A DNA stretch of 33,593 nucleotides, from assembly GCA_002179805.1 (NCBI GenBank), contig NAVB01001061.1, positions 1-33,593 of the forward strand. Reading direction: 5' to 3'. The notes below the pieces were generated by a model that saw nothing but the letters and a program-made list of their open reading frames with translations, had not been told where the DNA came from and ran no database searches. The DNA is from Acanthamoeba lenticulata. Taxonomy: Eukaryota; Discosea; Longamoebia; Acanthamoebidae. The translations under genes and the position numbers were made by a program. Each line of letters starts with the position of its first letter. Position 1 is the stretch's first letter. Below are positions 9,697 to 21,600 of the stretch, in pieces.

Positions 9697-12600
9697 TCAG
9701 GCCCTGTCGCGCGCCCACGCCGTCAGAGCGAGTCCCCGCTGGTACCAGACTGAGGGCGCAACGTCGGCTGGCGAGGGCATGTCAACATCGAAGAGGAACT
9801 CGGTGCGCTTGCCGTTGATGTAAACTGGCACGTTGACCATTCCCTTGTCGTCCTGCGGCTGTTGCTGCTTCTTCAGGTCGGGAGAGTGGCGCCAGACAAA
9901 GGCCGTGTCCGGCAGGGACGTGAAGAGCTGAGGCACGATCGCCAGGCGGTCGTCGCGCCAGCCGGCGCCTCCCTCGAGCGTGAGGCCCTGGAGCACGAAG
10001 GCGTCTGGCTCGGCGGCAGCGGCCGCGGCCGAGGGGAGGAGGTGGAGCTCCAGGTGCTCGAGCGACCACGAGTGCGCGCGAGCCGCAGCCTGGCGGGTGG
10101 CCGTGATGAACGCCTCCGGGAGGAAGAGGCCGCCGAGCCACACGGTGAGGGTGGGGCGCGGCGAGCGGAGCATCTCGCTGCTGAGCCGCTCCAGCTGCTG
10201 GAGGCGTTCGGCGAGGTCGACCAGCCAGGCGCCCACGCCCACCGACTCGGGGATCGCGTAGCGGCGCCACTCCTGCGGGACGACGCCCTTGGAGAGGTCG
10301 GTGATGAGGCGGCGGAGGTAGTTGGTCTGCTTGATCTCGCCCTTGCAGGCCTGGATCACCTGGCCCAGGTCGTGGCGCACCTTGGCCACCAGCGACCGCC
10401 CGGCCCGCATCTCGCGGTCGAAGCAGCGGTAGAGCGGGTCCTGCTGCCTCTCCTCGGGCACCGCGGCCTCGGGCTGCTGTTGGGCCGGCGACTTGGCGGC
10501 CGGCAGGAGGAGCAGCCACTTGTCGGTCGAGGCGTGGAGGGCCTGGATCCAGGCCGGCCGCGGGTCCGACGACTTGGCGGCGGCCTCATCCGAGTCGGTC
10601 GTGGCGGCGGCAGAGGCGGGGAGGAGGCCGGCGTCGTCCTCCATGGACTGGAGCTTGAGGAGACGGGCGAGGCTGCGGCGGCCGGCCTCGACGAGGAGCA
10701 TCATCTCGGCGTTCTCGGGGAGGCCCAGCCAGCCGGGGGTCTCGCGCTTGGGGATGACCTCGCGCACCCAGCGGGCAAAGTCGTCGCGGGACTTGCCCTC
10801 GGGGGCGACGAGCTGGTCGGCCGGGGCGAGGCTGGGCGTGAGGGCAAACGCCTCGTCAAAGGCCTGCGGGCGGAAGAGGTGGTCGAGGAAGGACTCGACC
10901 AGGCGCTGGTCGAACGGGTTGTCGATGCGGCCGCCGTAGACGGTCTGGGCGAGGAGGGTCTTGAGGGCGGTCCACGGGATGCGCTCCGGCGGGAGGTTGG
11001 AGCGGCCGTGGGCGGCGACGTCGACCCACGTGTCGATGGTGTCGAGCGCGCAGCGCATGTCAGACTCGTTGAACTCAAAGGTCTTGGACCAGCCCAGCGG
11101 CGCGTAGCGGATGCGCTCCTGCACGACGGCGTGGAGCCAGGCCATGATGAAGTGCAGTCGCGACCGCTCGACGGGCGCCTTGGCCATGCGCTCGGCCGGG
11201 ATGGCGGCCAGGATGTGCTCCAGGTTGGCTCGCACGCCCGGCGGCGGCTCAAAGACGAGCACGCGCGACATGCGGAGCAGCGCGCCCGGCAGGGCCGGGT
11301 GCACCTCGGACGTGAGGAACAGGCGGAAGCCGGGCTTGGCCTCGAGCGAGTGGAGCTTCTTCTCCAGGTGCACGAGCCACTGCGGCGCCAGGTGCACGTT
11401 CTTGAGCAGCACCCACGTCCCGGCCTTGGCGCTCGCCTGGATGGCCTTCTCGGCCAGGTCGAAGCCCTCGGCCGACCCAATGGCGAGCGACTTGTAGGGC
11501 TTCTTGGCCTTGGCCGCCAGGTCGTCGACCTTGTACGACGCGTCGTAGCCCGGCATGGAGCACAGCACGAGCGGCGTCGACGGCCCGGCCTCGCGCTCGA
11601 CCACCATGCCCAGGTCGAGCTCTGGCAGGTGGATGAAGTCGGCCGAGAAGAGCGCCTGCACGAGCGCCGTCCCGGCGGCGATGATGCGGTCCGGCCGCAG
11701 GCCCTTGGCCAGTGTCAGCGTGCGGAAGAGCCGCGCCGACTCGGACAGACTGCCGTCGGCGGCGGACTTGGTAGGTGTGGCGCCCCACCAGGAGGCCGGG
11801 ACGGCGCGCTCGGCGTTGGCGTCCTCGAAGAAGAGGCGCCACTCGTCGGGGTGGGCGGCGACGTGGTCGACGACGCCGGCAAAGGAGGCCGGGAGGGCCT
11901 TCTCGAGCTCAGCCAGGTACTTGGCCTGGCCCTCGGTAAGGAGGGGAGCCTCGCTGCCGCCGCCGAGGAGCGGGGCGAGGGCGGCGGGCACGGAGATGGC
12001 GGCGGTGACGGTGACGTCGGCGCCCTTGAGGACGTACTCGAGCTCGAGCGGGTCGAGCTGGAGGGCGGCGGGGGCGTCGCGGAGGCGGATCTGGAGGAGG
12101 CGGAGGGCGAAGGGAAGCTGGTCCTCGTGGAGGAGCGTGCGGGCGACGCGCTGGAAGGCAATGGAGAACATGTCGGCGGTGAGGATGGCGAGGCGGTCGG
12201 CCGCGGCCTTGACGCCGGCGAGGCGCGGGTTGTCGTGGAGGACGGCGCGGAAGAGGGCGAGGAAGAAGCGGAGGGAGAACTGGTAGAGGAAGTGGATGGA
12301 GGCGGCCTGCTCGAGGGCAAAGTAGATCGAGGAGCAGGCCAGCGCGAGCGGGTTGTACTCGGACGAGACGGCCAAGATCTCCTCCATCACGTTCTCGGTC
12401 TCGCGCATCTTCTGGTTGATCTCGCCGGCCTCGGTCTTGAGGCGCTCGAGGGTGGCGATGACGTGGTCGTTGTCGAGGATGGAGCCCTGCGACTCGTTGA
12501 GGGCCTCGAGGAGGGCCTTCTCCAGGTTGCGCAGGCGGACCTTGAACTCGCCCTGGAGCCGCATGAGATCGACGCGCTTCTGGTGGATGTCCGGGCGCTC

Positions 12601-15600
12601 GACCTTGAGGACCTCATGGAGGCACTGCTCCTGGAGCGAGCCCGGCGTGACGGTGAAGTTGACAAAGGTGACGCGCGAGCACAAGTCCGGCGTGAAGTGC
12701 GCGTTGGGGTCGCGCGTGGAGAGGAAGATGACGAACGAGGGCGAAAAGTCCACGTCCTGGTCGCCCAGGCGGATGAGGATGCGCCCGCCGGTCTTGCGGA
12801 TCTCCTTGTTGAGCACCGGGTTGAGCACCGGGTCGATGGACTCAACGTCCTCCACGAGCAGCGGCGTGCCGAAGCGCAGCGCCGACTCGAGGTTCTTCAT
12901 GAAGGCCGAGTCGAGGAAGGAGGTCTTCTTGATCTTGCGGTCGCGGTACTGCTGCATGAGGAACTCCGAGGCCTGGCCCGACGGGTCGATCACGAGCGGG
13001 TAGCGGTTGAAGCGCTCCAGCATGATCGCGTTCTCCACGCAGAGCTCGTCGGCCGGCAGCGAGTTGGCGTGCCAGGCCAGGCGGCGGTCCGAGTCGGAGA
13101 GGTACTCGACCACGGAGAGGTCCTCCTTGAAGGTGAGGCCCAGGTCCATGAGGCGCGTCTTCCACTTGGCCAGCAGCATGGCCCTGTACCGCTGGTCGAA
13201 CACGCCGATGTAGGCGACAAAGGCCGCCGCGAGGATCGAGTCCCCGACGACCGTCGCCATCGCGGCCTTGAAGGCCGCCGACGAGGCCTCCCACCGGTGG
13301 CGCTCCGACGAGAGGTTGGACAGGAGCGCGATCGAGCGGTCGACCTTGGCGCTCACCGTCGCCATCTCGGTCTTGATGGCCTGCGCCTGCGAGATCAGCG
13401 CCGCGTACTCGTCCTTGTACCGCGCGATGGAGCGCTCCAGCTCGGTGATGGTGGCCTGCAGCTCGTCCTGCTTGCGCGACAGGTCGTTGGCGGCGGCCTC
13501 GAGGTCGGCCACCTCCTGGCGCAGCGGCTGGATGCGGTTGAGGATGTCCGAGTAGGAGATCTGCGCCGTGATCCACGACACGAGCGGGCCGCAGGCCTTG
13601 GACGCGCGGTTGACGCTCTCAAAGTTGAACTCCTTGTCGGTCAGGTACTCGGCCTGGATGGCCTGCCGGTCCTTGGCCGAGATGGCGTTCGAGTCAAACT
13701 GCACGATCGACGGGATGAAGGCCCGGTCCATGAGCAGCTTCCGGATCCCGTTCCAGTCCAGCTTCTTGTGGTGCAGCAGGATCGACACGGCCTCCAGCGT
13801 CTTCTTGACCTTGTCCGGCGGGCGCGCCAGCGCGCGGATCTCCTCGAGGTGCTCCTTCTTGATGCCCGACACGGCGTTCTTGGCCTCCTCAACGGCCGGC
13901 TCGGCCTTCTCCAGGTCGGCGTAGGCGCGCTCCTTCTTGACCTGGATTTCGGCGTTCTGCTTCTCCATCTGCTTGGCCAGCTCCTGCGCCGCGGCGCGCT
14001 TCTGCTCGGCCACCTGCTGGTCCTGCACCATCTGCGCCAGCTTCTCGTTGGCCTCGGCCTGCTTGGCCTCGAGCACCTTGCTCTTCTCCTGCAGGCTCTT
14101 CTGCAGCTCGGCCACCTGCTGCTGCGTGTCCCGCAGCTTCTGCAGGCCCACGTTCACGTGCAGCTGCTGCTCCTCGAGCTCCTCCCGCTTCTCGCCCACC
14201 AGGTGCACCAGGTGCGAGATGAAGTCCAGGTAGTGCCGCGGCGTCACGTAGTTGGACCGCCCGGCCTGCCTGTGCAGCAGCATGTTGGCCTCGTTGATCG
14301 TCGAGTGGATGTACACCAGCGCCGCCACCACGGCCTCGCGGTGCGACAGCGAGCCCGCGCCGCCGCCGCTGACCGGGGAGGCCAGCGGGAGGTCGGCGAG
14401 GTCGGGGAGGAGGAGGTCCGGGGCGCGGTAGGCCGGGTCGTCGAGGTCGACGTTCTGGGTGAACTCGGAGCCCACCTGGAAGAGGGCCGACGGGGACCAC
14501 TCGCCGAACCAGTCGAGGACGCAGCGGTTGAACAGGGCCGGCGAGGTGGCCGACCGGTTGTGGAAGTCCGGCGAGGCCGGGTTCATGGTGAAGATGATGT
14601 GCAGGTTGCGGCGGACCTGGAGGGTGAACCACTTGTACATCTCGTCCTCGGTGTCGGCCAGGAGGCCGTTGCGCTGGACGGCCTCGCGGCAGGCGTGCAT
14701 GAGCGCGGTCCAGTCGTCGCCCTCGAAGAGGCCCGGGACCTCGCCGGAGGCCAGGAGCGTGTTCATGCGCTCGAGGAAGGCCGAGTCGAGGACGTTGGAC
14801 TCGTCAAAGATGAAGCAGATGCGCTCGTCGTTGCAGCCGGCGCGCTTCATGACGTGGCGGAGGTCGTCGTCAAAGTCCTCGGCCGTGTAGCGGTTGTTGA
14901 CCTTGATGGTGAAGATGGACTGGCCGTTCATCCAGGCCACGAAGCGCGACAGCACGGTCTTGCCGCCGCCGGAGACGCCGATGAGGAGCGCGTGGCCCTG
15001 CGGCTGGCGGAGCACGCGGTCGATGCGGAGGATGTGGTCGAGCACCTCGTCAAAGACGACGAGCGGGACGTCGAGCTCCTCCTCGTAGAAGACCTTGAGG
15101 CGGGCCTTGACGTGGTCGCGCAGGGCCTCGCGCTCGACGCGCACGTACTCCTTGGAGAGCCAGTTGGAGAAGAGGATCGGGCGCTCGAGGCAGCGCTGGT
15201 CGAGGTTGGGGAAGTGCTTGAGCACGATGGCGTCGATCGTCTCGTCCGTCCAGCGGGCCTCGTCGCGTGACACGAGACGGTCCTGGAACAGGCGGAGGCC
15301 CTCGTGGACCCACAGGCGCATGAGGTCCTCGAGTGCGATGTTCTCGACCTGCTTGAGGGCCTCGAGCAGCGCGCGCATCCAGCGCGAGAGCTCACGCGGC
15401 GAGTAGATGTAGTGCGCCTGCATGTCCGGTACGAAGCGCCGCTGCGAGGCCAGGTAGAACTCGACCATGGCCTCGGTCAGCGAGGCCGCATGCCCACGCA
15501 GGGCCGGCTGGAGCTTGAGCAGCGCGCGGTAGAAGGTGCCGTAGATCTGGCGCAGCGACTCGGCCGACGGGAAGTCGACGAGCAGCAGCGGCACGTGGCG

Positions 15601-18600
15601 CAGGAACCGGTGCGTGAGCGGCACGCGCCCGGCGTCGGTGGGCGGGTTGCAGGCGCCGACGAACTGGATGCGGTGGAGCGTGATCCACTGGTGGTCGCTC
15701 GTGCGCCAGAAGCCGTTCTGCTCGACGAGCTGGCGCAGGAAGGTGATCACGCGCTGCGTCCCGTACTTGTCCGCCGCCGGCAGGTTGCACTCGTCGCAGA
15801 AGATGACGAGCCACTTGCCCATGGCCGTCGGCTGCAGCACGGTGCCCTCCTGCGTGCGCTTGTACTCGCAGTGTTGGTCAAAGGTCTTGAGCAGCAGCTC
15901 GGGCGTCGTCGCCGACGAGAAGTTGAGCGACACGAGCTCCAGGTCCGGCAGCGCCTTGAGCGACGACATGAGCGTCATCGTCTTGCCCGACCCGGGCGGC
16001 CCGCACAGCACGACGGGCCGGTGCTCGGCCAGCCAGGCCTTGAGCGCGTCCTCGTGCCGCACGGTGTCCACCGTCGGGATCACCACGTCGGGCGACGCCA
16101 CCAGGTGCGACTCGACCTCGACCTGCGGCACCCGCACCGTCCACGGCTTCCACTCGCCGTCCTCGACCGACGGCCAGTAGTCCAGCAGCGACACCTGCTC
16201 GTTCAGCGGTGGCATCGGCAGCGTCGTCTGCCCGGCCAGGTACGCGCCCAGGGCCTGGCGCTCGGCCAGCGGCATCGACCCGCCAAAGCCCCACATGATC
16301 GCGTAGCACAGGCGGTTGGCCACGTAGCGGTCGGCCACGTCGGCCGGCAGCACAAAGTCCGAGTGGTTCTGGTTGTACTCGACGATGTTCATCACGCCCT
16401 TGTTCACCAGCGAGAACATGGCCTCGAGCACCCGCAGCCGGATCAGGTCCATGATGTGCGTGTCGCGGCTCGCCACCCACGCCAGGCACTTCTCCACCAG
16501 CCCGTCCTCGGCCAGCAGCGGCGCCAGCACGTCGGCGGCCTGTCGCTGCACCTGCAGGCCCGGCGGCACGAATTCGTCCTGCGCATCACCACCGCGGCCA
16601 GGTTAGGTTTTTATTTTAGAATTCGAATATGATAAATAAAGGAATAAATAAGAATTTTAAAAAAAAAATTGTGCGGAGGCGCGGGAGACGGTGTGGCGGC
16701 GCCAGAAACTGGCTGAGCCGGCCTCGTGCTCACGCGCACTCTACTGTTTTGCTGTTGCCCGGGGATTAAACCCGCGCTCTGCAGGCTGCCAACCCGCACG
16801 GTGGCGGGTTGGCGCAGAGGCAGCCAACGACCCGGGCCAAGAAGGAAGGGAAAAATGTCTGGTATGCACGCGTGGGGTAGAGGGGAGGAGCGCACCTTGG
16901 GCGCATCGGCGGCAACGGCGCCGCGGCGGCGGAGGAGCTGGTCGCGCTCCTGCTCGTCGAAGGGCTCCTCGCGGAGGCGGGTGAGGTAGCGGGCGAAGAG
17001 CATCTGGGTGGTGAGGGTCTCCTCGGAGAACCAGACCATGCCGCAGCGGGAGACGGTGGCGAGCGTCGCGTATTTGAGGTCCTGGACCTCGAACATGACG
17101 CGCACGTTGTGCGGGAGGGCGAGGCGCTCGCCGTTGGGGAGCGTGAGTAGCTTGTTGTCGTCGAGGAGCGAGTTGAGGTTCTCGACCCACTCGGGGTCGA
17201 CGTCGCCGTCAAAGATGATCCAGTGGCGCTTGGAGGCCTCGCCGCGGAGGTTGTCGACGATCTTGCGGAGGAGCGCGGTGAAGAGACCGTCGGTCCACTC
17301 GCGGGTGGTGGCGTCGAGGGTGCCGAAGAGGGAGTCCTTGGTGATGGCCTTGGGGTCGAGCACGTAGGCCTTGGTCTCGATGCCGTCCATGCGCTCGAGG
17401 GCCTTCTGGAGGACGGCCCAGGAGGCGGTCTTGCCGGAGCCCGAGGGCCCGACCATCATGCAGCCGTGGCGGAGGAGCAGGACCTGGTAGAGCTGGACGA
17501 GCTTGTCGATCCACTGCGGCGCGGCCACGAGGTGGCGCTCGCGGCAGATGGCGTCGATGTGGCCGCGGAGGATGGCCATCTCCGTGGCGACGACGGCCAC
17601 CTTGGGGAACACATCGGAGAGGAGGCCCGTGAAGAGGGGCACGTCCGAGGCGACGAGCTTGGGCGTGACGGTCTCCCAGATGGAGCGGAGGAGGATCTCC
17701 TGCTCGAAGCTCTCAATGCCGCCCTCGTCGAGCGCGTCCGGGGTCGGGGTCTGACGCTTGATGTTGCCCGCCGAGACGAGCACGGACTTGAGGGCGCGGA
17801 GGCCAAAGTCGTAGTGGGACTGGGACGAGAGCTGCTCGTCGCAGAGTTTGAAGAGGGGCACCACCTTGCTGGCCAGCCGTTCGGCCGTGCGGTAGCCCTG
17901 CGAGTAGAGCATGACCTGCGCGATGAGCTCGCGGTCCGGCTGGATCATGGCCACGCCGCGGAACAGCTGCTTGAGGTTGTCCGGCAGGTTGGACCGCCCG
18001 GCGTAGCCCGGGTTCATGGTCACGAACACGCCCATGGACTGGTTGACCTTGACGGCCTTGCCGATGATGTCGACCTCCTTGGCGCCCTCCTTGAGGGCCA
18101 GCTGGATGGCCTGGATCTGCTGCGACACGGCCGACAGGATGCGCTCCTCGAGGCGGTTGAACTCGTCGAAGCAGCCCCACGCGCCGCACTGGCACAGGCC
18201 CACGAAGATGCGGCCCATGGCCTGGAAGTCAAAGTTCTCGTCGCAGCAGAACACGATCACGAAGCGGCCCAGCTGCTGGCCCAGCGCCTTGACTGTCTCC
18301 GTCTTGCCCGTGCCGGCGGGTCCGAACGGGCTGCCGCCCATGCGGCTCTCGAGGGCCTGCGTGAGGGTCAGGTAGCACCGGTCCGTCAGCGGCGTCTGCA
18401 CGAGACGCTCGGCCACGCCCAGGTACTCCCAGCCGTAGGCGAACGAGGCGTCGGCCATGCGGATGACCACCTTCTTGAGGAACGTGTCGGCCGACTCGTC
18501 CCAGTAGAACCGCATCTGGTAGAGCCAGGCAAAGTCGGCCGCCGAGGCCACGCGGTCGGCCACGAGCTGGCGCGTGACGTCGCGCTGGTGCACGCACTCG

Positions 18601-21600
18601 GTGATGAGGTACTCGAGCTTGCTCCGCTTCATGGCCGGGATGTCCTGCAGCACGGCGTCGGCCAGGTGCGAGAGCTTGGCCTCCACGTCGGCCACGACGG
18701 CTTCGAGCGCCTGCGTGGCGCCGCCGGGCCCGGCAGCGAGGGCCTCCTCGACCTGCTGGGTCCAGCCGATCTGCGTGGCGATGAGCAGCAGCTGCGCCGG
18801 GCAGCGTTCGATCCAGGCCAGGTAGGCCGGCACGTCGAGGCTCGGGCCCGCCGGGGCGAGGGCGCGCATCTGCTCGAGCACGTCGGCCGTGGCGGCGGCG
18901 AGCGTGTACTTCATCTCGTTCTCCACCTGGGCGAGCCACTCGTAGATCTTGGGGTGGTCCTTGAGGGAGACGACGCGCTTGAACATGACCGTCTCGCCCT
19001 CGCGCGAGGCCATGCCCAGGATCTCGGTCTGGGACTCGTCGAGCACGAGCGAGGCCAGGCCGGCGAACATCTTGCGGAGGTGCTTCTGGATCTTGACGAT
19101 GTCGCGGCTGTTGCCGATGATTTCGAGCAGGTCCTCATCGCCGACAAAGTAGAAGCGCGGGAAGGCCGAGCGCTGGCGCTCGAGGTACTCACCGAGGGCC
19201 TTCTGGATCTTGGCCAGGAGGTCGGCCAGGCGCTCCATCTGGCGGTGGATGCCCTCGATGTGGAGCACGTCGAGCACGCGCGGGGCGGCCGCCACCTTCT
19301 TGTGGAGGGTGACGAACTCGGTGTTGATGGCGCGGAAGCGGGACGACTCCTGCGGGAGGAGGTGCTGAATGTCGCCCGAGCCGGAGAAGATGCCCTCGAG
19401 GTAGACCCAGCGGCGCTGGACGTCCATCCAGACGTCGAAGAGGGCCTGGAGGCGCGAGAGCTTGTCCTCCCAGCCGGTGGACTCCTCCTCAAAGACCTTG
19501 AAGTAGGGCGACATGCGCATGGCCCCGAGCGAGTTGGAGTGCTCGGCCAGCTTGGCGAAGAGGTCGTCCCAGCCGCGGATGAGCCGCACCTTGTTCTGGT
19601 AGTTGACCAGGTCGACCTCGGCCGTCTCCCAGTACTGGCGCACCTGCTTGAGGAACTCCTCGAGGGCCAGCTCGCCCTGGGCCCGCTGGATGACCTCCTT
19701 GTAGAGGGCCGCGTGCCGGTTGACGTCGCTGGCCCAGAGGTCGCCCAGCGTGAGCTCGTTGAGCAGCCACTGCGCGTTGAGCTTGCGCCGCAGCTCCTTC
19801 CAGTGGCGCTCCTTGATGGCCTCTGAGTGCAGGTCGGACACGACGGCGTTGGCGCGCAGGTAGTCCTTGACCGTCGACTGCAGGTGCTCAAAGGCCGAGT
19901 ACTGGCGCACGCGGTTGGGCAGGGTCTTGAGCGTGGCCAGGATGTCGTCCAGCGCCTGCCGCACCTTGCGCGGCAGCACGGCCGACCAGGGCGTCTCCTT
20001 GAGCTGGTCGAGCGAGGCCCACACCTGGGCCAGCTTGGACCACACCTCCTTAAGGTCCCGCATCTCCTCCTCGACCGTGGCCAGGTGGTCCTCGCCGCCC
20101 GAGGGCGCCAGGTCCAGCGCCTGCTTGGCCGCCGCGATGCGCGCGTGCTCCTCCTTGAGCCGCGTGACGCGGCCCTCGAAGATGCGCAGCGTGTCCAGCG
20201 CCGCCGAGTGCCGCGTGTCGCCGGACACGGGCCGCTGTGCGGCCCAGTCGTCGGCCAGCTGGCGGATGCGCTCGTCGAGCAGCTTGGCCTCGGAGGCCAC
20301 CTTCATCTGCAGCGACGGGATCTGCGCGTTGAGCGCGTCGGTCTTGCGCTGGAGGATCTCGTTGAAGACGTGCCACTCGCCGTCGACCATGTCGTACTCG
20401 AGCCAGTCGGCCGGGAAGCTGTAGCGCTGCCGCCGGAGCAGCTCCTGGCCGTTGGCGTAGGTGCGCAGCTCGTCGCCCCAGGTCGGCAGGTTCTTGCGCA
20501 TCTCCTGCACGCGCAGGATGAAGACCACGGCGTCGGCCGTCGACTCGGAGCCGTCGACCTGGTGGCGCTCCAGCTCCATGCGCGCGCCGCTGATGGTCGC
20601 GTAGTAGGCGCGCATGGCCTCGCTCATGCGGCTGGCGAAGCGCTGCAGGATGTCCTTGTGCCACAGGTCGTACTTGTGTGACACCGACGACTGCACCTGC
20701 CCGTACACGACCACCACGGGCCCGAACCGCTTCTCGCTCTCCGAGTTGTCAAACGTGCGCCGCGACCGCTTGATCTCCTCCAGCAGCCGCTGCCACAGGC
20801 TCAGGTCGTCGCCCAGCCGGCTGAACACGGCCGACGCCTCCATGTCCCACAGCGCCTGGTACTGCAGCCAGATGTCCACGTACTCGGACACCTGCCGCAG
20901 CCGCTCCTCGATGGCCTCGTACACGCGCCGCAGCGCGCCCTCCGGCAGCCGCGCCAGCAGGTGCCTGTAGGTCGGCGGCGGCGCCCGCTCGGCGTCCTTC
21001 TTGTGCGACAGCGACGCGTCGTAGCGCGAGCTCTGCAGCCGCGGCAGGTCGCAGATGGTGCCCAGGTAGGCCGACAGCTGCTGCAGGAACGTCTGCCGCG
21101 CGTGGTGCAGCGGCGGCTGCAGGTGCATCATCTGGTTCCGGATCAACACCTCGTGTACCGACGTCCTGATCTGCGGCCGGTGGCGCGGCGCGGCCGCCGC
21201 CGTCTCTGCGGCCGATGACGACGAGGTGACGACCTCGAGGCCGTGGCCCGCCGCGGCGTCGCCTTCGCTGGCGGACGAGCCGGAGCCGGAGCTGCCGGTC
21301 AGCGCGCTGTCGGCGGCAAAGGTCGAGAGCCAGGCGTCGAGCGCGTGGAGGAGGCGCTCGGTGAGGACGGCCTCGAGTTGCTTGTCGAGGCGGCGCACCC
21401 AGGCGTCGAGGTTGGAGTAGCCGGCGAGGTTGAGCTCGTCGACGGCCTCCTGCAGCTTGGAGGCCACGCGCTGGAGGGCGGGCCCGTGGATGGGGCAGGT
21501 GGCGAGCTGCTCCATGCACTGGACGATCTTCTCGTGCTTGGTCAGGAGCTCGTCGACCTTGTCCCGGAGGGTGGCGACGGCGTCGGCCAGGCGGCGCACG

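Noticed and set aside
9862..15270. Very long open frame (about 1800 codons) on plus, antisense to dynein, with others at 15304-16632 and 17223-19826
   Set aside because: The translations are Leu/Arg/Glu/Val/Gly-rich without domains. They are mirror images of GC-rich dynein codons; the minus strand encodes a complete, conserved dynein.
16757..16837. Possible tRNA in the dynein intron (7-bp outer stem, A-box-like TGGCGCAGAGGCAGC)
   Set aside because: No T-arm, anticodon arm or CCA-side geometry fits; the T-loop-like TTTAATC overlaps the outer stem. Kept only as an inverted repeat.
16579..16895. Gene boundary between two dynein halves
   Set aside because: The AT-rich block looks intergenic, but donor, acceptor and phase join AAA2 to AAA3 exactly as in one heavy chain, and no start or stop fits two proteins.
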